A DNA stretch of 64,000 nucleotides, taken from contig CBDFIU010000002.1 in the NCBI GenBank assembly GCA_965248235.1, positions 186,001 to 250,000 of the forward strand, read 5' to 3'. Made by a program: the position numbers and the translations under genes. The stretch comes from UBA6623 sp965248235 (lineage in GTDB: Bacteria > Acidobacteriota > Terriglobia > Bryobacterales > UBA6623). Of the stretch, positions 35,847-45,332 are shown in pieces (position 1 is the stretch's first letter; each line of letters opens with the position of its first letter). The notes under the pieces were generated by a model. The model saw nothing but the letters and a program-made list of their open reading frames with translations. It did no database searches and was not told where the DNA came from.

Positions 35847-36049
35847 GAGGGAGGTGAACCCGTGGGGCGGAAGTACGCCTCACGACGGGGGGGGCGTCAG
35901 AGCCGATGCCGACTGCGCAAAGAAAAATCGAGGCTTTGCAAGGACAAAACCAGCCACTCGTCGCGGTGTCCGACAATGTCGCTTGTCACGCGCTCTTTTT
36001 TCGCTTAGGGTTTTCGTGAACGGCGGACGAAGAGCCGTTGCGAGAAGCC

Positions 36050-38108
36050 ATGAACAACGAAAAGACCAACCCGACTGAAGACAAGCCGCTGGAGTCTTGG
36101 AAAGAGATCGCGGCCTATCTCCAACGAGACGTCCGCACCGTCGCTCGCTGGGAGAAGAGCGAGCAGTTACCCGTCCATCGGCATCACCACGGCCGCGGCA
36201 GCTCGGTCTATGCCTACCCGGCCGAGCTCGATATTTGGCGGGCAGCACGGAAACCGAACGCGGATGAAACACACGCCCTGGCGTCGCTTGATCCCGGTCG
36301 TGGCGGTAGGAATCGCGCTACTCGCGGTGGCGACGGTCGTGCTCTGGGGGCCGATCATGAACCCGCCCGACCCGCTTATCGCAGCGGCGGAAGCTTCCGG
36401 CGTGGTCGTCAGGCAGGTCTGGACCGGCCCGGACGTCGATATCATGGGCGCGCCCTCGCCCGACGGCCGTTTTCTCTCCTACGTTCACTGGGTAACCGGG
36501 GACTTGGCGCTTCGTGACCTCGAGGCCGGCAAGAATCATTTGCTGACTGGAAAAGGTTCCTGGGAGGATTCCGACAACTACGCGGAATTCTCCGTCGTCT
36601 CACCCGACGGCAAACGGGTGGTTTACGCCTGGTCCAGTCCCGACTACGAACTCCGCATTGTTGGGGCCGACGCTTCGGAGTCGAAGCTGCTCTACCGCAA
36701 TGACGAAATTCCCTATTTGGTCCCGAAAGGATGGACCCCTGACGGCAAGCAGGTCCTGGTCGTATTCTTCCGGAAGGACGGAACGTCGCAAATCGCGCTG
36801 ATCTCAGTCGACGACCAATCCGTTCGCGTGGTCAAGACCCTGGGCTGGGACAACCGCGTGGAAGCACGCCTTTCCCCCGACGGGCGCTACATCGCGTATG
36901 ACACCTCCGGGCAGGGGCCTTCGGGGCCGCGTGACATTTTCCTGTTGGCGACGGACGGAAGTCGCGAAATCTCCCTCGTAACCCACACAGCTAACGACAT
37001 GTCCCCCGTTTGGACGCCCGACGGCAATTGGCTGGCGTTCATCAGCAACCGCACCGGCGGCGCGAGCTTGTGGGCCGTGCGTGTCGCCGATGGTCGGCCG
37101 CAAGGGAAACCGGTGTTGTTCAAGCGCGACATTGGGACGAGCAGCGTCCTGGGCTTCAGCGAGGAGGGCGCCCTCTTCTACGGAGTCGGCACCGGACAGG
37201 AGGACGTCTACATCACCTCGCTCGATTTCGAAACAGGTAAGACAATGAGTGGGCCCGTTAGGGGTCCGCGGCGCTTTCTCGGTTCTAACTCTTCCCCGGA
37301 GTGGTCACCCGGCGGGCAACGCCTTGCCTATTTCTCGAGACGAGAGGCCGCCGGGTCGACGGTAATTTCAATTCGGTCCCTGAAAACAGGAGAGGAGCGT
37401 GATCTGCCGCTCCAACTCGGACTGAACCGGCCTCATTTGAATCGGCCGCGCTGGAGCCCGGACGGAAAAGCGCTGACGGTATTGGGAACGGATCGGCGCG
37501 GCCGAGGAGGCATCTATCGCATCGACGTGGAAACCGGAGAGCAGACGGCACTGATGCAAAGCGGGCCCGACGACTTCCTGACCTTTCACGTTTGGTCGCG
37601 TGACGGCGAAGAGATCTTCTTCACGCGCTCCAATCAACGTACGCCGGATAGGGACATCAGCATCGCGGCTTGGAACGTCGAAAGCGGCGAAGAGAGGGTC
37701 CTGCGACGTGTAGAAGATTTTGTCGGCGGCATCGCGCTGTCGCCCGACGGCGGGCAGTTAGCGTTCGTTGTCTCGGATAAGGCGCGATCGGTACTGAAAG
37801 TGATGCCCTCGGCCGGAGGTGAGGCCCGTGAGATTTTTTCGGGGAAGTACATCCCTGTCAACCTGCTGGCGTGGGGCGCCGATGGGACACGGTTGCTGTT
37901 CGGCGTCGGGAAAGACGCCACGAAGAAGGAGATTTGGATGGTGTCCGCCGAGGGCGGCGAGCCGCGAAAGCTAGATCTCGACATGGAAAAGATGGACGGG
38001 CTCACGACACACCCCGACGGCAAGCGCCTCGCCTTCACCGCCGGCGGCTACGACAAAGAAATCTGGGTGATGGAGAATTTCCTGCCGGAGACGAGGGTGG
38101 CCCAATGA
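36050..38108 (+). pseudogene. HTH-membrane-PD40 propeller regulator 2, frameshifted
   Basis: The HTH (LESWKEIAAYLQRDVRTVA, RWEKSEQLPVHRHHHG) is in frame with the ATG at 36050. After WRAARKPNADE the frame shifts by one base at about 36262-36270, and the rest continues from HTPWRRLIPVVAVGIALLA. That portion includes the membrane helix, about twelve PD40 motifs (SPDGRFLSYVHW, TPDGKQVLVVFF, SPDGRYIAYDT, TPDGNWLAFISNR, SPDGKALTVLG) and the tail KEIWVMENFLPETRVAQ. The lesion separates the DNA-binding domain from the sensor. The downstream piece could only be made as a membrane sensor without HTH if an internal start is used. A paired palindromic repeat begins 42 bp after the stop. Confidence 0.8.
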
Positions 38109-38150
38109 AAGCGGTGGAGCCCCTTGAAAGTAGAGCCCGGCACGGGCCCC

Positions 38151-38352
38151 GACGTGGCGCACGCATTCTTGCGTGCCGTACCGGCATTCGTGCCGGTATG
38201 TCTTCGAGCGAACAGGCGAGATGGTCGGTGTCAGTACACTGGGGTTCCACAAGCGTGGCGGATTTCGCGGTCTGCCCGGAAACTCATGCGCCCCACGGAC
38301 ATGTCGGGCTCGAAAGCCCGACACGGCACGCACGAATGCGTGCGCCACGTCG
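38151..38352. repeat. Composite palindromic (BIME-like) element A
   Basis: Two repeat units face each other: 38151-38202 (reverse form of the unit at 9202) and 38298-38352, separated by 95 bp. Each unit is a pair of hairpins. The second unit's outer hairpin is TGTCGGGCT-CGAA-AGCCCGACA, and its inner one GCACGCA-CGAA-TGCGTGC. The element fills most of the 365-bp gap between PD40 genes 2 and 3; I see no gene in that gap. Confidence 0.85.
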
Positions 38353-38473
38353 CGCGTGGCCACATCGATGCGGGAAAATTCGGGCGCGGGCGGCTTTGTC
38401 CTTATTTGTCCGTTGATCGGTGAAGGAAGAGGGCGTATGGTCATCGCAGGCAACCGGCCATGAGGGTACGAAG

Positions 38474-40626
38474 ATGACCGAGATGATCGACAGACAAGAG
38501 TACGGCGACGATCCTAGCCGCGGCGAAACTCCGCTGCAAGGCTGGAAGGAGATCGCCGTCTATCTCGACCGCGACGCCCGGACCGCGCGGCGTTGGGAAC
38601 AACATGCGGGCCTTCCCGTTCGAAGGGTCGCCGGCAAACGAGCCAGCGTCTACGCTTATCCCAGTGAGTTGGACGCTTGGCGGGCGGCGCGCAAGCCGCC
38701 GGCGAGCGAGGAGTCTCGGCACGCGCCGCGGCGGCGTCGCTTAATTCCGGTCGCGGCGGGAGGCCTGACGCTGTTGGCCGTAGCGGCGCTCGTGCTATGG
38801 GGACCGATCATGAATCCGCCCGACCCGCTCGCCGACGCCGCCGAAGCCGCTGGCATCGTGGTCCGCCAAGTGTGGGCCGAAAAAAATACCGATACCGGGG
38901 GAACTCCCTCGCCCGACGGACGCTACATTTCCGGCGTCGATTGGGACACGGGCGACATCGCCGTGCGGGATCTCGAAAGCGGCGAGATACGCCGCTTGAC
39001 GAAAAAGGGAACATGGGTCGAGAATCCGGTCGAGTACGGGTTGTTGTCGGCCTTCTCCCCGGACGGCCGGCAAGTGGCGTTTACGTGGCTGAATTGGAGG
39101 GCCGACAACCCCAACGGCCCGGGGGAGTTGCGGCTTGCGTCGCTCGACGCCGATTCGTCCGACCCGCGCATCCTCTACCGGAGCGAAGAGGTCGAATACG
39201 TCTACGCCGACGGCTGGTCCCCGGACGGCCGGCAGGTCTTGGTCTTGGTCAACCGCAAAGACCGCACCAATCAAATCGGGCTGGTATCGGTCGCCGATGG
39301 ATCGTTGAAGGTTCTCAAGTCCATGAGTTGGCGCAGCCCCGTCGAGATGGCTTTCTCCGCCGACGGCCGATACATCCTCTACGACTTTCCCGTCGCCGAC
39401 GGTGAACCGGAGCGGGATATCTTTCTGCTCGCGGCCGATGGAAGCCGCGAAATCCCTCTCATCACGCACCGCGCCAACGACTACGTTCTCGACTGGACGC
39501 CCGACGGCGACGGCATTCTATTCGCCAGTGACCGTAGTGGTACGTGGGACATTTGGTACAGCCGCGTCGAGAAAACCAAGGCCGTCGGTCGGCCGAAGCT
39601 GCTCAAGCGCAATGTGGGGCGGATTCTGCCGATGGGCTTCACGAGCGAGGGCGCCTTTTACTACGGGGTTGCGGGTTCGAACAGCGATGTCTACACGCGG
39701 AGTTCAATCCGGAAACCGGGCAAGTCGAGGGCGAGCCGGAGCAAATCGGCGAAAGATTTGTCGGCCGCAACTCCGGTCCCACTTGGTCGCCCGACGGGCG
39801 TCGTCTAGCCTTCGTTTCGCAGCGTGGGCCGTTGCTGGGGTTCGAAAGGGGTCTGATCACCGGTTGGATTCTCGTCATCCGCGATATGGGTACGGGCCGT
39901 GACCGGGAGATTCCAGTGAGGATGACCAACCAGCAGCGTTTGCGGCCGCGCTGGTCGCCCGATGGAAGCGCTCTGCTGGCGCCCGGTTCCGACAGCCGGG
40001 GCCGCGAGGGCGTCTATTCGATCAATCCAGAGACCGGCAAAATAACGACGATCAAGCGTGTCGGCACCGATGAGGTGTCCCCGTGGGCCGACTGGTCCCC
40101 CGACGGCAACTCGATCTTCTATCTCGTCACTCACCGGGTTACGCGGGCCAGGCGCATCATGCGGCTCGACCTGGCAAGCGGTGAGGAGAAACGGATCCAC
40201 GAAGACACCGACGACGGGAACTTCTTCCAGGACGGCGCGGTGTCGCCGGATGGGCGGCTTGTGGCGTTTCGGGGTTTGGAGGGTCTGGTGGTCATGTCAA
40301 CGGCGGGCGGACCTTTGCGCCAACTCCATCGCGACGCGGATCAGGGCCGCTTCAACGCCGGCATTGCCTGGACACCCGACAGCCGACATGTCCTGTTCTC
40401 GGCCGACGAGGGCGAGTTCCCACGCCGCGCGCTTTGGCGGGTAGCGGCGGCGGGCGGCGAACCGCACGAGGTCGGCTTGGTCAAGGACTGGTTGGGCGTG
40501 TGGGGCGTAAGTATGTACCCCGACGGCCGGCGGATCGCTTACCACGCCACCGATCAGCCGAGTCGATATACAAATGAGGTGTGGGTGATGGAGAATTTCC
40601 TGCCGGAGACAAGGGCGGCGAAATGA
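38474..40626 (+). pseudogene. HTH-membrane-PD40 propeller regulator 3, frameshifted
   Basis: The ATG at 38474 follows GAGGG. The HTH is LQGWKEIAVYLDRDARTAR, RWEQHAGLPVRRVAGK. The membrane helix is AAGGLTLLAVAALVLWGP, and PD40 blades follow. The frame runs to SNSDVYTR at about 39697; there one base is missing (homologous reading: YTAEFNPETGQVEG), after which the -1 frame continues EFNPETGQVEGEPEQIGER to the tail TNEVWVMENFLPETRAAK. An intact protein would have about 718 residues. It lies 3' of composite element A and is followed, 77 bp after its stop, by element B. Function as for paralogue 1. Confidence 0.8.
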
Positions 40627-40703
40627 GGTACGCAACGCAAAGTAGCTCGGCCGACGCCGTGCCTCGCAGTGGAAGGGAGGGTGGCCACCGGAAGTGGCCG
40701 CCC

Positions 40704-40897
40704 GATGTGGCGCACGCATTCTTGCGCGCCGTACCGGCATTCGTGCCGGTATGTCTTCCAGCGAGTGCGCGGGTTGGTCGGGTAAGGCATCCGCGCGGTT
40801 TCGAGTGGGGCGCGGACTTCCCGGAAGACTGCGCGCCGACAAGACATGTCGGGCTCGAAAGCCCGACACGGCACGCAAGAATGCGTGCGCCACGTCG
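40704..40897. repeat. Composite palindromic (BIME-like) element B
   Basis: Units at 40704-40755 and 40843-40897 face each other across 87 bp, the same layout as element A. The right unit is nearly identical to the right unit of element A (differences confined to a loop base). The spacer is only weakly similar to that of A. The element fills most of the 359-bp gap before the small membrane gene; no gene is seen in the gap. Confidence 0.85.
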
Positions 40898-40985
40898 GGA
40901 CCGCCACATCAGACGGACGATCAGGCAGCCGTGCCGGGCGCGGCCGGGTGCACTCGGCAAGTCAGCCAAGTCAAAGGAGTAGTTC

Positions 40986-41195
40986 ATGACGAAGCAACTG
41001 TTTGGGGAAATGCTGTTGATCGCGTCGGGAGTTCTCTTCTTCGTCGGCATCGCGGCGACAATCGGCATCCCCGGCAATGAGCGCAAACCCGCGACGGCCG
41101 TGGCCGCCGAAGAGTCTCCGCCCGCCCGGAGCGTCCCGAACGACCAACCCTTCCGCGACATCCCCGGCCCGTTCCCGCGCGGATGGCAACGATGA
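40986..41195 (+). CDS. Small single-helix membrane protein beside the diheme peroxidase
   Basis: A 69-residue protein with one N-terminal membrane helix (LLIASGVLFFVGIAATIGI) and a Pro-rich, soluble tail (SVPNDQPFRDIPGPFPRG) that should face the periplasm. There is no known family. Its stop overlaps the ATG of the peroxidase gene (ATGA at 41192-41195), so the two are coupled. It may anchor or feed electrons to the peroxidase, but has no cofactor motif itself. Confidence 0.6.
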   Translation: MTKQLFGEMLLIASGVLFFVGIAATIGIPGNERKPATAVAAEESPPARSVPNDQPFRDIPGPFPRGWQR

Positions 41196-42169
41196 GGTTC
41201 TTGTTCCTTACCGTTACATTTCTTGCGGCTTCGGTAACCGCGAGTGTCGCCGAGATCCGGCTGCCGTTGGGGCTCGATCTTTACAGGCCGATTCCGGAAG
41301 ACAACCCGGTCACGGTCGCAAAGGTCAAACTCGGCAAGAAACTCTTCGGCGACAAGCTGCTTTCGCGAGACCGCAGCCTAGCCTGCAAAGGCTGCCATCA
41401 GCCGAAGAAGGCTTTCACGGACGGGCGGGCCAAGGCGGTCGGCGTCTACGGGCGGCGGGGACCGCGTAGCGCGCCGAGCCTGGTGAACCGCGCTTACGGG
41501 CGGGCTTTCTTCTGGGACGGGAGAACCTCCACCCTTGAGGAACAGGTCCTCAAACCCATCGAAAGTGAGTCCGAAATGGACATGACGGTCGCCGAAGCCG
41601 TCGAGCGCCTGCGCGGCAAGAAGCGTTATCGCAAGCTGTTTGAGCAGGCCTTCGGCGACGAGCCGAACGGCGAAGACTTGGCGCGCGCGCTGGCGAGCTA
41701 TGTCCGGACGATCTACTCGGGTGACTCGCCCTTTGATCGCTACATCCACGGCAATCGCGGCGCCCTGACCGGGCAGCAACGCCGAGGGTTGCGGGTCTTT
41801 CGCGGCAAGGGCAACTGCACCGCTTGCCACATAGGCCCAACCTTTAGCGACGAGGAGTTCCACAACACCGGAGTTGCATGGCGTGACGGAAAGCTGCAAG
41901 ATGAAGGCCGCTTCGCGATTACCGGCGAGGAGGAACTGAAAGGTGCGTTCAAGACGCCGACCCTGCGCGAGGTGAGCCGCACGGCGCCCTACATGCACGA
42001 CGGCAGCCTAGCAACACTGGTGGACGTGATTGACTTCTACAGCGACGGCGGGCGGAAGAATCCCCACCTCGACGAAGAGATTCGGCCAGTAAAGTTCACC
42101 GATGAGGAAAAGAGAGACTTGCTCGCGTTCTTAAGCGCTCTCAGCGGCAAATTGCGAGAGGGCTACTGA
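41192..42169 (+). CDS. Diheme cytochrome c peroxidase (CcpA/MauG superfamily)
   Basis: A 325-residue periplasmic protein with signal MRFLFLTVTFLAASVTASVA. Two c-type haem sites are visible: CKGCHQPKKAF near residue 68 and CTACHIGPTF near 213. Between and after them are family blocks (GPRSAPSLVNRAYGRAFFWDG, split here as GPRSAPSLVNR and AYGRAFFWDG; ARALASYVRTIYSGDSPFD; FKTPTLREVSRTAPYMHDG, which supplies the distal Met ligand). It reduces H2O2 to water using cytochrome electrons. An ATG 9 bases earlier (41183) is also possible; 41192 gives a 4-bp overlap and a cleaner signal. Confidence 0.88.
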   Translation: MRFLFLTVTFLAASVTASVAEIRLPLGLDLYRPIPEDNPVTVAKVKLGKKLFGDKLLSRDRSLACKGCHQPKKAFTDGRAKAVGVYGRRGPRSAPSLVNRAYGRAFFWDGRTSTLEEQVLKPIESESEMDMTVAEAVERLRGKKRYRKLFEQAFGDEPNGEDLARALASYVRTIYSGDSPFDRYIHGNRGALTGQQRRGLRVFRGKGNCTACHIGPTFSDEEFHNTGVAWRDGKLQDEGRFAITGEEELKGAFKTPTLREVSRTAPYMHDGSLATLVDVIDFYSDGGRKNPHLDEEIRPVKFTDEEKRDLLAFLSALSGKLREGY

Positions 42170-42283
42170 AGTGGTCGCTACCACCGAGCGGCTTCTCCAA
42201 CGCACTCGCCGGCATGCACTCGACTACCGGCGTCATCAGTCGACAACGCTGCTTGTCCCGAAGACAATGCCAAACAGGCCGCG

Positions 42284-42820
42284 TTAACTGACGAGAGAAT
42301 AGGCCGCGTAGCCGATACCGGCGCCCATCATCGAGCCAGCCACGACATCGCTTACAAAATGCATGCCGAGGACAACCCTCGAGGTCGCTACACTCGTGGC
42401 ACACAGCATCAGCCAAACCATATACGAGGGGTAGAACAAAGCCAGCGGGACTGTCACCGCGAAAGCCGTTACCGAATGGCCGGACGGGAAGGAAAAGCGA
42501 TCCGGCGGAATCTTGGGAAAGGAGGCGAACGGAATCAGATCGCACGGCCTGCTGCGAACCGCCACTCGCTTCACCAAGCTGAAAAGCGCGACGGCCGCCG
42601 CGACCGCCACCGCCGTGGTCGCCAGAACTTGATAGCGACCCTCACCGCCGGCCCACAACACGCCCGCGCCGAGCAATCCCCACAGCCAACCGTCCCCGCC
42701 GCGAGAAGAACTCACCATCCACAAACGGACCGGTCTGGGGGGGGACCAACGCCGCAAGGCTTCCGTCAACAGCCGGTCTCGGCGAGCAACTTTTTCGCGC
42801 AGATGGACGAGCATACTCAT
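42284..42820 (-). CDS. PAP2-family membrane phosphatase
   Basis: A 178-residue type 2 phosphatidic acid phosphatase with about five helices. All three active-site motifs are present: KRVAVRSRPCD (K-x6-RP), FPSGHSVTAF (PSGH) and SRVVLGMHFVSDVVAG (SR-x5-H-x3-D). It dephosphorylates a lipid phosphate such as undecaprenyl pyrophosphate or phosphatidate at the outer face of the inner membrane. GAGGT precedes the ATG. It converges with the peroxidase gene, with a 114-bp gap between them. Confidence 0.9.
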   Translation of the reverse strand: MSMLVHLREKVARRDRLLTEALRRWSPPRPVRLWMVSSSRGGDGWLWGLLGAGVLWAGGEGRYQVLATTAVAVAAAVALFSLVKRVAVRSRPCDLIPFASFPKIPPDRFSFPSGHSVTAFAVTVPLALFYPSYMVWLMLCATSVATSRVVLGMHFVSDVVAGSMMGAGIGYAAYSLVS

Positions 42821-43002
42821 CGACCTCAGGTTCGTTACTACCAGCTAAACACTTCGCGGGCGATTTGTCACCACAAAGAGGTGAAAAACCGGCGCGTTTA
42901 GGGTGTTCGGCCGGCACTCACCCTCAACTTCCGTCCTATGACCCCAATTCCCGCGGCGAGGATCCCGTACCTGTGTCTTCTCCAAGAACCGGGAGTTCGG
43001 AA

Positions 43003-43025
43003 GGGCAGGCCTGGAGACCTGCCCC
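43003..43025. repeat. Palindromic repeat family 2, second copy
   Basis: A 23-base palindrome (arms GGGCAGG/CCTGCCC) that is the reverse form of 23687-23709. It sits in the 236-bp gap between the PAP2 and ThuA genes, just 3' of ThuA. Nothing else is recognised in that gap. Confidence 0.6.
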
Positions 43026-43056
43026 ATCGCTTCATCCCATCTCGGCTGGCGACGGC

Positions 43057-43800
43057 TCATTCATCGAGCCGCAGCAGCCAACGCAGGGCGTTGCGGATCA
43101 GCCTTTGCGTCATGCCGTGGCCCAGGCCTTCGGGCGTGTGTCCGGGCGACAGGTAAGCGAACCTGCCCTCGCCCGGCTCTCGCCACCAACCCGCCGGCGC
43201 CGCTGTATTATCCCGCGCGATGTTGCGCAACAGCAAGTGCCGGGCGTCAAGAAAATACTTGCTGGTGTGCTGCTCGTCGAAGATTTCGTAATCTTCCACG
43301 CCCTGGGTGATGGGGTGCAATTTATTGTCGACGCGAATCGTGAAGACGGCCGGGGGTGGGTGGCCGCCGTAATCTCCGCCGAAAAGCTTGTAGTAGAGCC
43401 CGCCGGGCGGATAGATGCCGTGCGAGTTGTGAAGCGCGAGAAACGCTCCGCCGGCGTGGACAAAATCCCAGATCGCCTTCTGCTGCTCGTCGTTCATCCA
43501 TTTGACGTGGGGGCGGTCATGTCCTTCGGGCCAGACCATGCCGTCTTTGAAGAGGATGAGCAGATCGAATTGCCTGAGGACGGCGGCGGTGAGCGCTTCG
43601 TGATTTTCGATGAACGTGACCGGGATGTTTTCGCGCAGCAGGGCCGGGGCAAGGCCGTCACGGATATGAACGGGGCTATGGTAGCGGTCGCCGATCAGGG
43701 CCAGAGCCTTGGGTCGCTCGGCGGATTGGTAGACACGCGACGTATTCTGCGCGGACGAAACCGCGGCGGCAGTGAGCAGGAGAGCAAGGACTCGATGCAT
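43057..43800 (-). CDS. ThuA domain-containing secreted protein
   Basis: A 247-residue protein with a signal peptide (MHRVLALLLTAAAVSSAQ) and a single ThuA domain, a glutamine-amidotransferase-like fold. Family blocks include KALALIGDRYHSPVHIRDG, DLLILFKDGMVWPEG, AGGAFLALHNSHGIYPPGG, FGGDYGGHPPPAVFTI, DEQHTSKYFL and GRFAYLSPGHTPEG. ThuA proteins are tied to carbohydrate metabolism in Planctomycetes and Acidobacteria, with unproven enzymatic roles. The start is supported by AAGGAGA. It is divergent from the cysteine desulfurase side (107-bp gap). Confidence 0.88.
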   Translation of the reverse strand: MHRVLALLLTAAAVSSAQNTSRVYQSAERPKALALIGDRYHSPVHIRDGLAPALLRENIPVTFIENHEALTAAVLRQFDLLILFKDGMVWPEGHDRPHVKWMNDEQQKAIWDFVHAGGAFLALHNSHGIYPPGGLYYKLFGGDYGGHPPPAVFTIRVDNKLHPITQGVEDYEIFDEQHTSKYFLDARHLLLRNIARDNTAAPAGWWREPGEGRFAYLSPGHTPEGLGHGMTQRLIRNALRWLLRLDE

Positions 43801-43907
43801 GTCGTGTCTCCTTGGACAGGTTCGACGAAACCCGGAGCCGATTGTAGCAGAGCGTAGGGATGGGGAAGAGGGAAATGCGTACGGCGCAGTGCACTACAGT
43901 GTAGGTT

Positions 43908-44093
43908 ATGGGCAAGAATCGAGTCGAAAACGGGCCTGCTCGCGATGAATCGAAAGCAGAAGAAGACGCTCAGCGGCACCTGCACGACGCGGCGCGCGCC
44001 TGCTTCGGCAAGCTCGAAGGGGCCGACCCGGACTTGGCCAAACAGGCAAGGCAGCGTGTGGTTGCGAAACTCCGGCGGAGCCGAAAAAGCTGA
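43908..44093 (+). CDS. Small charged hypothetical protein upstream of the cysteine desulfurase
   Basis: A 61-residue, highly charged, predicted helical peptide (DESKAEEDAQRHLHDAARA, DPDLAKQARQRVVAKLRRS) with one Cys. No family is known. It lies 33 bp upstream of the desulfurase on the same strand, and its codon choice looks coding. The Shine-Dalgarno is weak (TAGG). The call is tentative. Confidence 0.4.
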   Translation: MGKNRVENGPARDESKAEEDAQRHLHDAARACFGKLEGADPDLAKQARQRVVAKLRRSRKS

Positions 44094-44126
44094 ACGATCC
44101 ATCGACATGGGCCGGAACCGAGAACA

Positions 44127-45302
44127 ATGAAGCTCCCGATCTATCTCGACAGCCATGCTACGACGCCGGTCGATCCGCGGGTGGTCGAGGCCATGTTACC
44201 GTATTTCGGCGAAGTTTTCGGCAACGCCGCGAGCCGTAATCATTCTTTCGGGTGGGCGGCGGAGAAAGCCGTCACGCGGGCGCGTGAACAGGTCGCCGAG
44301 CTGATCGGGGCGTCGCCGCGGGAGATTGTCTTTACCAGCGGAGCGACCGAGTCGAACAATTTGGCGATCAAAGGCGTGGCTGACGCAGCCGCTGTCACCG
44401 AGCCCCACATCATTACCTGGGCGACCGAGCACAAGGCCGTTCTCGACTGTGCCAAACGCCTCGAACAGAGCGGTTGCCGGATCAGCTATCCGCCGGTCGA
44501 CAGCGAAGGCTTGTTGGATCCCGAGGAAGTCCGGCGAGCGATCACGCCGAAGACGATTCTGATTTCGATCATGGCCGCCAATAACGAAACGGGCGTGATC
44601 CAGCCGATTGCCAAACTGGGCCGCATCGCTCGGGAGCACGGCGTTCCCTTGCATGTCGACGCCGCGCAGGCCATCGGAAAGATTCCCGTCAATGTCGAAG
44701 GCGACGGGATCGATTTGATGTCGTTCACCGCGCACAAAATGTACGGCCCGAAAGGCATCGGCGCGCTCTATGTTCGACGGCGCGGGAGGCGCGTCGATCT
44801 CGCACCGCAAATCGACGGCGGCGGTCACGAGAGAGGGCTGAGATCGGGAACGCTGAACGTTCCCGGGATCGTCGGCTTCGGGAAGGCCTGCGAACTTTGC
44901 GCGTGGGAAATGGAGGTCGAAGGCGAGCGAGTCGGCAGGCTGCGCGACCGTCTATGGGAGGGGATCAGCCGGCGGCTCGATGGGCTTTCGATCAACGGTA
45001 GCCGCGAACATCGATTGCCCCAAAACCTGAGCGCGAGTTTTACCGGAGTGGATGGCGAGGCGCTACTGCTCGGCATGGACGATATCGCCGTGTCGAGCGG
45101 CTCGGCCTGCACGACCGATACGCCCGAACCAAGCCACGTTCTGCTTGCGATGGGCGTCAAGCCCGCTCTAGCCCATGCCTCGTTGCGTTTCGGCTTGGGC
45201 CGCTTTACGACCGAAGAAGAGATCGACTATGCCGTTGACAAAGTAGTGAGGGTCGTCGAGCGTTTACGGCAGACCGAGGCGGGATCAAGAGCTTTGGCCT
45301 GA
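44127..45302 (+). CDS. Cysteine desulfurase (IscS/NifS class)
   Basis: A 391-residue PLP enzyme that takes sulfur from L-cysteine as an enzyme persulfide for Fe-S clusters or tRNA thiolation. Motifs are YLDSHATTPVDPRV at the start, FTSGATESNNLAIKG, HVDAAQAIGKIPV, SFTAHKMYGPKGIGALYVR (PLP Lys in AHKMYGPKG) and the active-site Cys loop VSSGSACTTDTPEPSHVL. The short loop after the Cys and the overall form are closer to IscS/NifS than to SufS. No iscU, iscR or mnmA is adjacent, so its target pathway cannot be assigned. Confidence 0.93.
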   Translation: MKLPIYLDSHATTPVDPRVVEAMLPYFGEVFGNAASRNHSFGWAAEKAVTRAREQVAELIGASPREIVFTSGATESNNLAIKGVADAAAVTEPHIITWATEHKAVLDCAKRLEQSGCRISYPPVDSEGLLDPEEVRRAITPKTILISIMAANNETGVIQPIAKLGRIAREHGVPLHVDAAQAIGKIPVNVEGDGIDLMSFTAHKMYGPKGIGALYVRRRGRRVDLAPQIDGGGHERGLRSGTLNVPGIVGFGKACELCAWEMEVEGERVGRLRDRLWEGISRRLDGLSINGSREHRLPQNLSASFTGVDGEALLLGMDDIAVSSGSACTTDTPEPSHVLLAMGVKPALAHASLRFGLGRFTTEEEIDYAVDKVVRVVERLRQTEAGSRALA

Positions 45303-45332
45303 GCGTTCCGGGGCCGGAGTTGGAAACGCAAC

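Noticed and set aside
38124..38463. Open reading frames through the palindromic element (also at 40554-41080 and 9181-9465)
   Set aside because: They are translations of the repeat units on several frames; the same peptide words recur on both strands, and they have no Shine-Dalgarno or family match.
38151..40897. Possible CRISPR array from repeated palindromic units
   Set aside because: Only inverted pairs, with irregular spacing of 87-95 bp and no run of equal spacers, and no cas genes.
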